DNA of 34,181 bases from an uncultured Oxalobacter sp. (GCA_934270705.1 CAKQQG010000012.1:1-34181); one strand, 5' to 3'. Shown: positions 18,340-34,181, counted from the first letter of the stretch. Numbers and translations: made by a program. The notes: a model not told the origin generated them from the letters alone.

Positions 18340-18348
18340 AACAACAAT
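18340..18348 (+). promoter_or_regulatory. Possible Hfq-binding A-R-N triplets in the hfq leader
   Basis: AACAACAAT reads as three consecutive A-R-N triplets, the motif bound by the distal face of Hfq, about 11 bases before the hfq Shine-Dalgarno sequence. Autoregulation is known in E. coli; here it is an inference. Confidence 0.3.
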
Positions 18349-18368
18349 TATTATTCGTGGAGTCAAAT

Positions 18369-18608
18369 ATGAGTGCGAACAAGGGACAGATGTTGCAGGA
18401 TCCTTTTTTGAATATCCTGCGCAAGGAACGCATTCCCGTTTCCATTTATCTGATTAACGGTATCAAATTGCAGGGGCAGGTCGAATCGTTCGACCAGTAT
18501 GTCGTCCTGCTGCGCAACAGTGTGACGCAAATGGTTTACAAGCATGCCATTTCGACGGTGGTGCCCTCTCGTGCGATCAGTCTGGGGACGGATGAAGAAA
18601 ATGCCTGA
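18369..18608 (+). CDS. hfq: RNA chaperone Hfq
   Basis: Hfq forms a hexameric ring that pairs small RNAs with mRNAs. The 79-residue product begins [20 protein letters not shown] and has the Sm1 region and the Sm2 motif VYKHAISTV (Tyr57, Lys58, His59, matching E. coli 55-57). It lacks the long C-terminal tail of enterobacterial Hfq, as is usual in betaproteobacteria. GGAG at 18359-18362 sits six bases before the ATG. The frame is open upstream to 18276, but those residues are unlike any Hfq. The 144-base gap after der probably holds a promoter, of which TATAGT at 18271-18276 is the best candidate. hflX follows after 26 bases. Confidence 0.98.
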   Translation: MSANKGQMLQDPFLNILRKERIPVSIYLINGIKLQGQVESFDQYVVLLRNSVTQMVYKHAISTVVPSRAISLGTDEENA

Positions 18609-18634
18609 TCTTCTCCTGAAAGCGGGTTGCTGAC

Positions 18635-19774
18635 ATGACGAAAGCCATTCTTGTCGGTGTCGATTTCGGAAAGGGCGATCATGCAGGAAGTCTTGAGGAA
18701 CTGACGCTTCTTGCACGGTCGGCAGGTGCGGAGCCCGTTTTTACCGTGACCGGAAAACGCTCAAGTCCGGATGCTGCATTTTATATCGGTAGCGGGAAAG
18801 TCGATGAAGTGGCGCAAGCGATTCATTTGTACGGCGCCGATCTGGTGATTTTCAATCATGCGCTTTCGCCTGCACAGCAGCGCAATCTGGAAAAGCGCCT
18901 GCATATCAACGTGGTGGACAGAACCAGTCTCATCCTCGACATTTTCGCGCAACGTGCGAAAAGCCATGAGGGGAAGGTACAGGTCGAGCTGGCGCAGCTC
19001 CAGCACCTGATGACACGTCTGGTTCGCGGGTGGACCCATCTGGAAAGGCAAAAGGGCGGTATCGGGCTGCGAGGTCCGGGTGAAACGCAGCTTGAAACGG
19101 ACCGCCGCCTGATCGGTGAACGGGTACGCATGCTCAGGGCTCGCTTGTCGAAATTGCAGCGGCAGAGGGAAACGCAAAGGCGCTCGCGCAACCGCAATCA
19201 GATATTTTCTGTCTCGCTTGTCGGTTATACCAACGCCGGCAAGTCAACGTTGTTCAATACGATGACGAAAGCGGGTACTTACGCAGCCGACCAGCTTTTC
19301 GCCACGCTGGATACGACATCCAGACGGATTTATCTTGAAAATGTCGGCAATGTAGTGATTTCCGATACTGTCGGATTCATCCGTGAACTGCCGCATCAGC
19401 TGGTTGCAGCGTTCAGGGCTACGCTGGAAGAAACCATCCATGCCGATCTTTTGCTGCATGTCGTGGATGCCGGCAATCCCATGCGCAACGAGCAGATCGA
19501 ACAGGTCAATCTCGTACTGGAAGAGATCGGAGCAGACCGGATTCCGCAACTGCTTGTCTGGAACAAGATCGATCTGGCCGGTTTAAAACCGGGTATCGAG
19601 CGGGACGAGTATGGTAAAATCAGACGCGTCTTTGCCAGTGCAAGAACCGGCGACGGGCTGGATTTGTTGCGTGAGGCCATTGCCGAGTATGCAAAAGACG
19701 AGAAAAACACCCGTTCAGGTGATATGGATGAAAGAAGCAGACCTGACAATCATTCCGATATTGCCAGTATTTGA
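18635..19774 (+). CDS. hflX: Ribosome-splitting GTPase HflX
   Basis: HflX binds the 50S subunit and splits stalled ribosomes, notably after heat stress. The 379-residue protein has the N-terminal HflX domain, the glycine-rich linker GGIGLRGPGETQLETDRR, and a GTPase domain with GYTNAGKST (G1), DTVGFIRELPHQL (G3) and NKIDL (G4). It is shorter than the 426 residues of E. coli HflX, lacking much of the C-terminal extension, as is common in relatives. hfq-hflX-hflK-hflC is a conserved order. Confidence 0.95.
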   Translation: MTKAILVGVDFGKGDHAGSLEELTLLARSAGAEPVFTVTGKRSSPDAAFYIGSGKVDEVAQAIHLYGADLVIFNHALSPAQQRNLEKRLHINVVDRTSLILDIFAQRAKSHEGKVQVELAQLQHLMTRLVRGWTHLERQKGGIGLRGPGETQLETDRRLIGERVRMLRARLSKLQRQRETQRRSRNRNQIFSVSLVGYTNAGKSTLFNTMTKAGTYAADQLFATLDTTSRRIYLENVGNVVISDTVGFIRELPHQLVAAFRATLEETIHADLLLHVVDAGNPMRNEQIEQVNLVLEEIGADRIPQLLVWNKIDLAGLKPGIERDEYGKIRRVFASARTGDGLDLLREAIAEYAKDEKNTRSGDMDERSRPDNHSDIASI

Positions 19775-19800
19775 TTTGAACCATCTCACATAGTGTTAGC

Positions 19801-21054
19801 ATGCAGCCTTCACCATCATCCGATTTGCACAAACCGGAGCCGTTTCGTGACGATCTGTTTGGACATGGACAGGGATTCGGAGACGAGAAACCACCTGATG
19901 TTGAAAAAATGTGGAAAGATTTCAACCGCAAGTTGAACAATCTTTTCAAATGGAGAAAGAAAGGTAACAGGCAGGAAGATCGTGATCCGGACGATGATCC
20001 CTACAACGACAGGGACACGCGTCCACGTGCGCTCAAGATCGCATTTTGCCTGATTCTGTTCATCGCTATCGTTTTCTGGGCAGGAACCGGTTTTTATTCT
20101 GTTCAGGAAGGCCAGACAGGCGTAGTCATGACGTTCGGTCGCTTCAGCGGATTCACGACGTCCGGTATCAACTGGCGCATGCCATGGCCGATACAAAGTC
20201 ATGAGGTCGTCAATGTTTCACAGGTACGCACCGTTGAAGTGGGATATCGCAATAACTTGCGCAACAAACAACTTAACGAAGCGTTGATGCTGACGAACGA
20301 CGAAAATATCGTCGATATCCAGTTCGCTGTCCAGTACCGCCTGAAAAATGCGGCCGACTGGGTGTTCAACAATCGCGACCAGGAAGACATGGTCAGACAG
20401 GTGGCCGAGTCGGCTATCCGTGAGGTTGTCGGACGCAAGAAAATGGATTTCGTGCTGTATGAAGGGCGCGACCAGATAGCGACCGAAGCGCAGCAGATCA
20501 TGCAGCAGATTTTCGACCAGTACCGTTCCGGTGTCATGGTCACGAATGTGACCATGCAGGGAGTGCAACCGCCTGAGCAGGTGCAGGCCGCTTTCGATGA
20601 TGCAGTCAAGGCGGGACAGGATCGTGAACGTCTGAAAAACGAGGGACAGGCCTATGCCAACGATGTCATTCCAAAGGCAAAAGGTGCCGCCGCCCGTCTG
20701 AAAGAGGAAGCCGAAGCCTATCGGCAAAAGGTGATCGCCAATGCCGAGGGTGACGCATCGCGCTTCAGACAGATCGTTGCGGAATACCAGAAGGCGCCCG
20801 CCGTTACACGTGACAGAATGTATCTGGAAACGATGCAACAGATCTTCGCCAATACGACCAAGCTGATGATCGATACCCGTTCGAGCAACAATCTGTTGTA
20901 CCTGCCGCTGGACAAGCTGGTTTCGCAAACCGGAGGCGCGAAAGAAACCGATACGGATACAGCCTCTCCGACCGCTCCGGCGGCAACGTCGGCACCGGCC
21001 GGCCAGGTTGAACGGGAACGTGTACGCGATGATCGTTCAAGAGGAGGAAGATAA
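19801..21054 (+). CDS. hflK: FtsH-modulating membrane protein HflK
   Basis: HflK pairs with HflC to form a large cage of SPFH/prohibitin-type subunits around the FtsH protease and tunes its activity. The 417-residue protein has a charged cytoplasmic N-terminus rich in Asp, Gly and Arg (about 1-76), one membrane helix (about 79-95), the SPFH domain starting at YSVQEGQTGVV, a coiled coil around 280-330 and a polar tail rich in Thr, Ala and Pro. Its TAA shares one base with the hflC ATG. The Shine-Dalgarno sequence of hflK itself is poor, which suggests coupling to hflX. Confidence 0.96.
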   Translation: MQPSPSSDLHKPEPFRDDLFGHGQGFGDEKPPDVEKMWKDFNRKLNNLFKWRKKGNRQEDRDPDDDPYNDRDTRPRALKIAFCLILFIAIVFWAGTGFYSVQEGQTGVVMTFGRFSGFTTSGINWRMPWPIQSHEVVNVSQVRTVEVGYRNNLRNKQLNEALMLTNDENIVDIQFAVQYRLKNAADWVFNNRDQEDMVRQVAESAIREVVGRKKMDFVLYEGRDQIATEAQQIMQQIFDQYRSGVMVTNVTMQGVQPPEQVQAAFDDAVKAGQDRERLKNEGQAYANDVIPKAKGAAARLKEEAEAYRQKVIANAEGDASRFRQIVAEYQKAPAVTRDRMYLETMQQIFANTTKLMIDTRSSNNLLYLPLDKLVSQTGGAKETDTDTASPTAPAATSAPAGQVERERVRDDRSRGGR

Positions 21055-21926
21055 TGAAGTACGTTATCGGCTTTTTCATTTTCGCCGTCATGGCGTTGAC
21101 GGTAGGAACAGGTCTTTTCGTAGTGGATCAGCGGCAGTATGCGATTGTTTTCGCCATGGGCGAAGTCAAGGAGATCATCGAGGAACCCGGCTTGTACTTC
21201 AAGTTGCCGGCGCCGCTCCAGAATGTACTGTTTCTCGACAAGCGGATTCTGTCCACCGAAACCCATGAGCCGGACAGAATCATCACGGCTGAAAAGATGA
21301 ACATTCTGGTTGATTCCTATGTCAAATGGCGCATCGTCGATCCGAAGCTGTTTTATGTCAGCTTCGGCGGTGACGAGCAGCGTACGCAGGACAGGATGGC
21401 GCAGATCGTCAAGGCGGCATTAAACGATGAGATCACCAAACGTACGGTCAGCGAAGTCATTTCCGGAAACCGTGATGAAATGATGGCGGCGGTCAAGGAC
21501 AAGATGGCGCGTGAAACGTCCCATATCGGTGTGGAAATCATCGATGTACGTCTGAAACGGGTCGATTATGTCGAACAGATTAACAATTCCGTGTTCGAAC
21601 GGATGAAATCGGAACGTACCCGCGTGGCCAATGAATTGCGTTCGATCGGTGAGGCCGAATCGGAAAAAATCAGGGCAGATGCCGACAAGCAACGAACCGT
21701 TATTCTGGCGGAAGCGTTTCGTGATGCGGAAAAAATAAAAGGGGAAGGGGACGCCAAGGCTTCCCGTATCTATGCCAGCGCGTTTGGAAAGAACCCTGAA
21801 TTCTATCGTTTTTATCGCAGTCTGGAAGCTTACAAGGAAAGTTTCAGGAACAAAAAAGATATTCTTGTCGTGGATCCGAGTTCCGAGTTTTTCCGGTACA
21901 TGAAACATCCGAAGGGTGCACAGTAA
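21054..21926 (+). CDS. hflC: FtsH-modulating membrane protein HflC
   Basis: HflC is the partner of HflK in the HflKC-FtsH complex. The 290-residue protein has an N-terminal membrane anchor (about 3-24), an SPFH domain beginning at VVDQRQYAIVFAMGEVKEI, the conserved GVEIIDVRLKRVDY segment and the coiled-coil region with ERTRVANELRSIGEAESEK. GGAGG at 21043-21047 is a strong ribosome binding site inside the end of hflK. Translational coupling fits equal production of the two subunits. Confidence 0.96.
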   Translation: MKYVIGFFIFAVMALTVGTGLFVVDQRQYAIVFAMGEVKEIIEEPGLYFKLPAPLQNVLFLDKRILSTETHEPDRIITAEKMNILVDSYVKWRIVDPKLFYVSFGGDEQRTQDRMAQIVKAALNDEITKRTVSEVISGNRDEMMAAVKDKMARETSHIGVEIIDVRLKRVDYVEQINNSVFERMKSERTRVANELRSIGEAESEKIRADADKQRTVILAEAFRDAEKIKGEGDAKASRIYASAFGKNPEFYRFYRSLEAYKESFRNKKDILVVDPSSEFFRYMKHPKGAQ

Positions 21927-21933
21927 TATTTTT

Positions 21934-21961
21934 TTGCATACAAAACGCTTCTTTGTATTAT
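21934..21961 (+). promoter_or_regulatory. Possible promoter for hisZ, with a 7-bp inverted repeat
   Basis: TTGCAT (21934-21939) and TATTAT (21956-21961) have a 16-base spacer. The inverted repeat ATACAAA/TTTGTAT (21938-21944 and 21952-21958) overlaps both boxes. The start site would be about 20 bases before hisZ. Confidence 0.35.
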
Positions 21962-21989
21962 CATTGAAATTTTTTGCTGAATGTGAATC

Positions 21990-24463
<2,474 letters not shown>

Positions 24464-24474
24464 TCCAGAAGACG

Positions 24475-24501
24475 AAAAAGCCGGCATGTGCCGGCTTTTT
24501 T
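24475..24501. terminator. Bidirectional intrinsic terminator between purA and pbpG
   Basis: GCCGGC (24480-24485) pairs with GCCGGC (24490-24495) over a four-base loop. It is flanked by five A on the left and six T on the right, so it works for purA on the plus strand and for pbpG on the minus strand. Confidence 0.93.
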
Positions 24502-24514
24502 ATGGAATGAACGA

Positions 24515-25651
24515 TCAGACGTTCGGTTCCATCTGGATGGAGTCTGGATGGGTCAGCCAGTTGTGGATACGCTGCGCATCGGCCAGACGCGCTCCCTTAC
24601 CCTTGGAGTCCAGAAAGACCATGACGATAGGACGTCCCTGGATAATGGCTTGCATGACCAGACATTGTCCCGCTTCGGAAATATAGCCGGTTTTCTGCAG
24701 ACGGATCTGCCATTGAGGGTTGTGGACGAGACGGTTGGTGTTGCCGTAGTGTATTTCGTGCAAGCCGTCATCGACAGAATAGTAGGTGTCTGTGGAGTAT
24801 TGTCTGAGGATAGGGTGCTGTGCTGCCGCCATGACAAGTTTTGCCAGATCACGTGCGCTGGCCATATTGCCGCTGGAAAGTCCGCTGGAGTCAACGTATT
24901 GTGAATCAGACATACCCAGCATTTGCGCCTTGACGTTCATGGCATGGACGAAAGCGGGCAATCCGCCCGGGTAGTTTCTGCCCAGTGCTGCCGCAGCACG
25001 GTTTTCCGAGCTCATCAATGCAAGGTGCAGCAGGTTGCCGCGTGTCATCCGGGTTCCGACTTTCAGACGCGAGCTGGTATATTTTTTCGTATCGACATCG
25101 TCTTCCGTGATTTCGAGCACTTCATTCATATCCTGCATGGATTCGACAACGACCAGCCCCGTCATCAGTTTGGTGATCGATGCCATCGGGAGGGCGATAT
25201 TGCCATTTTTTTCGAACAAAATTTCCAGATTCGACTCATCCAGAACCAGGGCGGCATTCGATTTCAGGGACAATGGGTCGTAGGTGTTCTTGAGGCCTGC
25301 CAGATCACCGAAAGAATATCTCGGAGCGGCTGGTGCGGCACGTCTGAAAGCAACTTTCCGGTATCCCATCCGGTTTTTGCCGCGCCAGGTGCGTTTCTCC
25401 AGCGAAACCAGTTTTTTTGCGGTGCGACGGTTGTTTCTGGTCGAGACGATACGGGCTTTTTTGTTTCTCGGCTGGATGGCATATCGCCGTGCGACAGGGG
25501 ATGTCCGATTGTTTTTGCGTTGCAAAAGAGTTTTTGCAGTCGTCTTTCTGGCGGAAGACTTGACGGGTTTTTGGGGAGCGGTCAGACCTGGCGTGGCGGT
25601 AAAAACGCACAAGATGATCAGTGACAATAATCCGCTTATGATTTTGTGCAT
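24515..25651 (-). CDS. pbpG: D-alanyl-D-alanine endopeptidase, penicillin-binding protein 7 type
   Basis: This 378-residue S11-family enzyme cuts DD-crosslinks in peptidoglycan. A signal peptide (cleavage after about Ala25) is followed by an extremely basic stretch (26-104) and a catalytic domain with Ser158-x-x-Lys161 (SITK), Ser215-Glu-Asn217 and Lys320-Thr-Gly322. The sequence from the catalytic Ser on resembles E. coli PBP7 (PbpG) rather than the DacA/DacC carboxypeptidases, which carry an extra C-terminal domain and anchor helix missing here. AGGAG, complementary to 25658-25662, precedes the ATG. It is the only complete minus-strand gene in the window. Confidence 0.92.
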   Translation of the reverse strand: MHKIISGLLSLIILCVFTATPGLTAPQKPVKSSARKTTAKTLLQRKNNRTSPVARRYAIQPRNKKARIVSTRNNRRTAKKLVSLEKRTWRGKNRMGYRKVAFRRAAPAAPRYSFGDLAGLKNTYDPLSLKSNAALVLDESNLEILFEKNGNIALPMASITKLMTGLVVVESMQDMNEVLEITEDDVDTKKYTSSRLKVGTRMTRGNLLHLALMSSENRAAAALGRNYPGGLPAFVHAMNVKAQMLGMSDSQYVDSSGLSSGNMASARDLAKLVMAAAQHPILRQYSTDTYYSVDDGLHEIHYGNTNRLVHNPQWQIRLQKTGYISEAGQCLVMQAIIQGRPIVMVFLDSKGKGARLADAQRIHNWLTHPDSIQMEPNV

Positions 25652-25678
25652 GATAACGCTCCTGTAAACAAGGCTTTC

Positions 25679-25684
25679 AGTATA
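25679..25684 (-). promoter_or_regulatory. -10 box of a candidate pbpG promoter
   Basis: On the minus strand TATACT lies 27 bases upstream of the pbpG start codon. The -35 at 17 bases is poor (TTTTTG), so the call is tentative. Confidence 0.35.
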
Positions 25685-25850
25685 CCGAAAAAGTTGTCGG
25701 ACAAAAACGGGAAAAATGTAAAAAAACTGAGAAATGGCAAGCAGTTACCCGCAATAGTTGTTTCATTACATGTAAATCGGTAGCCAGTTGTGCAATGGAT
25801 GTCATTAAGGTATCCCTTTGGCGTGAACAGCGATATTCCGGATAAACGGA

Positions 25851-25859
25851 TGTTATGAT
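25851..25859 (+). promoter_or_regulatory. Extended -10 promoter for smc
   Basis: TGTTATGAT fits TGN plus TATGAT, about 30 bases before the smc GTG. No good -35 is visible. Confidence 0.4.
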
Positions 25860-25888
25860 GATGACTTTATGAAAGGGTGTTTTATCCG

Positions 25889-28800
25889 GTGCGTTTAACA
25901 TCGATCAAATTATCGGGCTTCAAATCGTTTGTCGATCCAACGGTGATCCGGATCAACGGGCAGCGCATCGGCGTGGTGGGGCCGAATGGATGCGGCAAGT
26001 CGAATATCATCGATGCGGTACGCTGGGTACTCGGTGAATCGCGGGCATCCGAATTGCGTGGCGAATCGATGAAAGACGTGATTTTCAACGGGACGACACA
26101 ACGCAAACCGGCTGGCAGAGCCTCTGTCGAACTGGTATTCGACAATAGCGACGGCCGCGTGGCCGGCCAATGGGGGCGGTATAACGAGCTGGCAGTCAAA
26201 CGGATCTTGACCCGTGAAGGCGGGTCCACCTATTACATCAATAATTTGCCGGTGCGGCGTCGGGATGTGCAGGATATCTTTTTGGGAACCGGTCTGGGGC
26301 CCAGAGCGTATGCGATTATCGGTCAAGGCATGATCGCACGTATTATCGAGGCACGACCGGACGAATTGCGTGTTTTTCTGGAAGAAGCGGCTGGCGTTTC
26401 GAAATATCGTGAAAGACGTCGTGAAACGGAAAACCGGCTTTCAGATACACGTGAGAATCTGAATCGTGTATCCGATATCTTGCATGAACTGGACCAGAAT
26501 CTGGAAAAACTGCGAATGCAAGCCGATCTGGCGATGCAGTACCATCACCTCATGTCGGCGAAAAAACGGCAGCAGGAGTGGTTGTGGCTGATGCAAAAAC
26601 GGGCAGGTTTGCGCGAACAGGCCGAGCTGGCGCAGGAAATCGGTCAGGCACAAACCAGGCTGGAAGCCATGCAGGCAGAGATGTTCAAGCGCGAAGCGGA
26701 ACTGGAAAAGATCAGGCAAGCACATGATGCCGCGAACCGGAGTCTGCATATCGCACAGGGAGTGCTTTATCAGACAAATGCCGAAATCGGCAGCATTGAG
26801 GCGCAAATACGGTATGTGCAGGAAACGAAAAAACGTTTGCAAGCGCAATTGTTGTCGTACCGGAAACAGCAAGACCAGTGGAAAGGGCAAATTGTATCTT
26901 TCTCGGATGAGTTGACGGTTGCCAAGGAACGGTTGGCTGATGCGGTCCTCAATGAAGAGGCTGCGCGGGAATACCATCTTTCGCAGGAGCAGGAATTGCC
27001 ACGGGCGAAAGAGACTGTCAGTGCTGTCCGGGAACAGGCGAAGGATATTCATGAGCATATCGTACAAATACGCCAGCGGATTGCTGTTGCCTCGGCAGGA
27101 CATAAAAATTTGTGTGATGCTGTACAGGATTTACGGGTACGGCAGGAAAAATTGTTGCAGCAACAAAGACAGACGGTCAAACCGGATCTGGATGAGCTGA
27201 ACGTATGGCGTGAGGAATTGGTTGAACTGGAATGCGGACTTGAGAAAATACGCGAAAACATGGAATCTTCAAAAGCGCGCATTCCCGAACTGGAAGAACA
27301 GTGTCATATCCGGCGTGAACGCTTAAATGCCTGGCAGGAACGGCGCATGCAGGGACAGGCACGTCTGGATGCCCTGAAACAGTTGCAGCAGAAAACGCAA
27401 TCTGGCGGGAAATGGGGCGACTGGCTGGAAAAACAGGGGTTGGCAGGATTGGCGCCTCTTTGGAAGTCGGTCAATATCGAAGCTGGCTGGGAAACGGCGC
27501 TTGAAGTGGCGCTGGCGGACAGAATGCGTGCGCTGGAAGTTTCATCGCTTGATCGTGTCGTTCCCTTTGCAGACACGGAGTTGCCTGCGAAAATCTGTTT
27601 TTTTTCGATGCCGCAAGGTGATATTGGGGAGACGAAGACGGCCGCATTCGCCTTGCCTTTGCTGGTGGAAAAGCTGCAGTGTGAGAAATCATCCGTTTCG
27701 TTGGTGTTGCGGTACTGGTTGTTGCGCGTGTATGCTGCGAACAGTCTGGAAGAAGCTTTGCGATACAGGGATATGCTGCCTGAGGATGCCTGTATCGTGG
27801 TGCCGGCGGGTCATATGGCAGACAGATACAGTATCAGGCTTTTCGCTTCCGAATCAGGGCTGGATGGCGTATTTGCACGACAGCAGGAAATCGGGCGTCT
27901 GGAGCATGCGCAACAGGAGCTGGATGCAACACTTGCCGATGCAGAACGGCAATACCGTCATGCCGTGACAGACATTGAAGAAGTCAGGGGACGGCTTGAA
28001 GCGCTGCAGGATGAGATGGTTGCGTTCAATGAGCGCATACATGACGGCAAACTGGCCATTCTGAAACGGGAAGAGGCTGTCAGGCTGTATCACGAGCAAT
28101 CGGACAGGACAGAAACCGAACTGTCCGAATTGCTGGAGTTGATGCATGACAGGGAAGCGTCTTTGCTGGAAGAGGAAAAAAAGCTTGAGGAACTGGATGC
28201 GTATCTGGCACAGTGGCAGGAACGGGAAGTCGTGATTCATGACAAGGTAACCGCCGAAGAAGAAAATCTCGGGCATTTGCGGGAAACGATACGGCAGGCT
28301 GAACGCAAAGTACAGCAATGCGGGTTCGAGCGGGAATCTCTTGTCAACAGGATCGCCGAACTGGAGCGGCAGATCGCGTCGGCAGAAAACCAGATACAGA
28401 GAATTGCCGGAGAGTCTGGGCAAGGACAGCTGGAATTGCAGGAACTGGACGACGGGGTGGCGCGCGAGAATCTTCAGAAACTGCTGGATACGCGTATCGT
28501 ACAGGAAACAGCGCTGGCCGAAGCCAGAGCGCATCTGGATGAGCTGGCGCAATCATTGCGAGGTTTGCAGGAACAAAGGTTGCAGCTGGAAAGAAGTTTG
28601 CAGCCGCAACGGGATAAAATAGTCGCATTGCAGCTGAAGGAACAGGCTGTGCGACTTCATATCGGACAATATGACCAGAAGTTGGCGGAAGCCGGGGCCG
28701 ATGTGGAAGAGCTGACTCGCACGATGCCATCGCAAGCCAGGATACAGGTCATGCAAGCCGAAATCAGTCGTTTGTCGGTTGCGATTGAAAACCTGGGAGC

Positions 28801-29415
28801 GGTCAATCTGGGAGCGGCCATGGAACTGGAAGAAGGAGAAAAAAGGCGGCACTATCTTCAGGAGCAGTTTCAGGATCTGAGCGATGCCATCGTGACGCTT
28901 GAGGATGCCATCAGACGGATCGACAGGGAAACACGGATGTTGCTGAAAAACACTTTCGATCAGGTCAACCAGTCGTTTCAGGCGCTTTTTGCGATGCTGT
29001 TCGGTGGAGGGCGTGCCCAGTTGCTGATGACGGGGAACGAGATTCTGGACGCGGGTGTCCAGATCATGGCGCAGCCGCCCGGCAAAAAAAATACCACAAT
29101 TCACCTGTTATCCGGTGGAGAAAAAGCCCTAACCGCGATAGCATTAGTCTTTTCGTTATTTCAGCTGAATCCGGCACCTTTTTGTCTGCTTGATGAAGTG
29201 GATGCGCCGCTGGACGATGCCAATACGGAACGTTTCGGCAATATGGTGAATACCATGTCGCAACAGACACAGTTTTTGTTCATCTCGCATAACCGACTTG
29301 CTATGGAGATGGCGGAAGAGCTGGTCGGCGTGACCATGCAGGAACAGGGCGTCTCACGGATAGTGGCGGTGGATATCCGGGATGCGGCGAAATTTTCAAA
29401 TGAGGTTTTAAGAGC

Positions 29416-29419
<4 letters not shown>
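25889..29419 (+). CDS. smc: Chromosome partition protein Smc
   Basis: Smc dimers condense and organise the chromosome with ScpA and ScpB. The GTG at 25889 (MRLTSIKLSGFKSFVDPT) is taken as start because the family begins there; a GTG at 25877 would add MFYP, and AAAGG at 25872-25876 fits the later codon. The 1176-residue protein has Walker A GPNGCGKS (31-38), a long coiled coil, a hinge at roughly 500-650, a second coiled coil, the ABC signature LSGGEKALTA (about 1075) and Walker B FCLLDEVDAPLDD (about 1098-1110). The betaproteobacterial arrangement smc-zipA-ligA follows; the stop overlaps zipA (ATGA). Confidence 0.96.
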
Positions 29420-33453
<4,034 letters not shown>

Positions 33454-33460
33454 ATATTCT

Positions 33461-33985
33461 ATGGCTGTACGCAAAATTCTGAAGATGGGGCATTCCCGTT
33501 TGTTACGGGAGTCCGAACCGGTTAAAGCGTTCAATACACCGGAACTGGATGAACTGATCGCCGACATGTTCGACACTATGCATGCGGCGGATGGCGCAGG
33601 TTTGGCCGCTCCGCAGATCGGTGTGCTCAAACGGGTGGTGATTTTCGGTTATGACGAAAACAACCGGTATCCCGACGCACCGCCTGTTCCCAAAACGGTA
33701 CTCATCAATCCGGTCATGACGCCATTGACAGATGAATTCGATGAAGGCTGGGAGGGATGCCTGTCTGTGCCAGGTATGCGAGGCGTGGTGCCGCGCTGGA
33801 AAAAAATCCGCTATGAAGGATTCGACCAGTTCGGCAACAAGATCAGTCGGGAGGCGGATGGTTTCCATGCGCGGGTCGTCCAGCACGAATGCGACCATCT
33901 CGACGGCATCTTGTACCCGATGCGCATGCCTGATCTCGATTTGTTCGGTTTTTCGGAAGCATTCGATGAAGACGAGGACGATTGA
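33461..33985 (+). CDS. def: Peptide deformylase
   Basis: Def removes the formyl group from new proteins. The ATG at 33461 ([20 protein letters not shown]) is chosen because PDF proteins begin this way; the frame is open upstream inside galU but those residues are unlike PDF. The 174-residue protein shows the three motifs [18 protein letters not shown] (Cys100) and QHECDHLDG (His142 and His146), which bind the metal and carry the catalytic Glu. It is not next to fmt here, unlike in E. coli. Many bacteria have several def genes, so whether this is the only copy cannot be told. Confidence 0.95.
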   Translation: MAVRKILKMGHSRLLRESEPVKAFNTPELDELIADMFDTMHAADGAGLAAPQIGVLKRVVIFGYDENNRYPDAPPVPKTVLINPVMTPLTDEFDEGWEGCLSVPGMRGVVPRWKKIRYEGFDQFGNKISREADGFHARVVQHECDHLDGILYPMRMPDLDLFGFSEAFDEDEDD

Positions 33986-34020
33986 ATGCCGTTTGCGTTC
34001 GGGGATATGGTTTTGTCTGC

Positions 34021-34181
34021 TCAGAACGTTTCATCCGGGCCGAGATAACGCCATTGTCCGGGCGGGAGGTTGCCCAGCCTGACTTTGCCAATACGTATCC
34101 GTTTCAGGCCGATGACTTTCAATCCGACCGCTTCGCACATCCTGCGGATTTGCCGTTTTTTTCCTTCACGCAGGACAAAAC
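34021..34181 (-). CDS. rluF: Pseudouridine synthase, RluF-like, 3' end only
   Basis: The minus strand encodes the last 53 residues of a gene that enters from the right edge. The stretch [17 protein letters not shown], followed by [20 protein letters not shown], is the C-terminal part of an RsuA/RluB/E/F family synthase. QIRRMCE matches RluF (U2604 of 23S rRNA) better than RluB, where the motif reads EVRRLWE; RluE remains possible. Only the end is present, so the catalytic Asp is not visible. It is convergent with def, with 35 bases between the stops and no clear terminator. Confidence 0.7.
   Translation of the reverse strand, partial: FVLREGKKRQIRRMCEAVGLKVIGLKRIRIGKVRLGNLPPGQWRYLGPDETF

Larger units (their letters stand above)
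25652..25888. other. Divergent intergenic region, pbpG/smc
   Basis: This 237-base AT-richer gap between two divergent genes is the largest in the window. Apart from the pbpG ribosome binding site and -10 box on one side and the smc -10 box on the other, I see no gene, repeat or RNA. Confidence 0.7.

Overview
The window reads as ordinary, tightly packed chromosome of a betaproteobacterium of the order Burkholderiales. The family Oxalobacteraceae, and Oxalobacter in particular, is the best guess. The guess rests on moderate GC content (about half), on protein sequences that look betaproteobacterial (79-residue Hfq, HisZ, a 1176-residue Smc followed by zipA and ligA), and on the gene order maf / yceD-rpmF-plsX-fabHDG-acpP-fabF-rpoE and rlmN-rodZ-ispG-hisS-yfgM-bamB-der-hfq-hflX-hflK-hflC-hisZ-purA. 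The assignment comes from recognising sequences by eye, not from a database search.

Layout. Positions 1-180 (minus) hold the 5' part of a maf-family gene, divergent from the lipid and ribosome cluster. Positions 281-6649 (plus) hold yceD, rpmF, plsX, fabH, fabD, fabG, acpP and fabF, i.e. fatty-acid initiation and elongation plus phospholipid acyl transfer. A strong terminator follows fabF. Positions 6720-9521 hold a small YgfX-like membrane protein, the envelope-stress sigma factor rpoE and the periplasmic protease degP/mucD. Positions 9640-24463 hold ndk, rlmN, rodZ, ispG, hisS, yfgM, bamB, der, hfq, hflX, hflK, hflC, hisZ and purA, closed by a bidirectional terminator. A D-Ala-D-Ala endopeptidase gene (24515-25651) lies on the minus strand. 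Positions 25889-33985 (plus) hold smc-zipA-ligA-galU-def, with overlapping or nearly touching genes. The last 161 bases hold the 3' end of an RluF-like pseudouridine synthase gene on the minus strand.

The genes serve envelope building (fatty acids, outer-membrane protein assembly, rod shape, UDP-glucose, peptidoglycan remodelling), envelope quality control (RpoE, DegP, HflKC, BamB, YfgM), translation (L32, HisRS, Der, HflX, RlmN, Def, RluF), RNA regulation (Hfq) and chromosome maintenance (Smc, LigA, ZipA). No tRNA, rRNA, insertion sequence, prophage, CRISPR array or restriction/defence system was found. No gap between genes exceeds 300 bases; the largest is 237 bases, between pbpG and smc.

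I did not find an undescribed system. The most notable departures from the expected pattern are: rpoE lies directly next to degP with no rseA/rseB anti-sigma genes between them; histidyl-tRNA synthetase ends in a Cys/His-rich, metal-site-like tail; the minus-strand endopeptidase carries a very basic periplasmic linker; and several perfect hairpins without T-tracts lie between genes.
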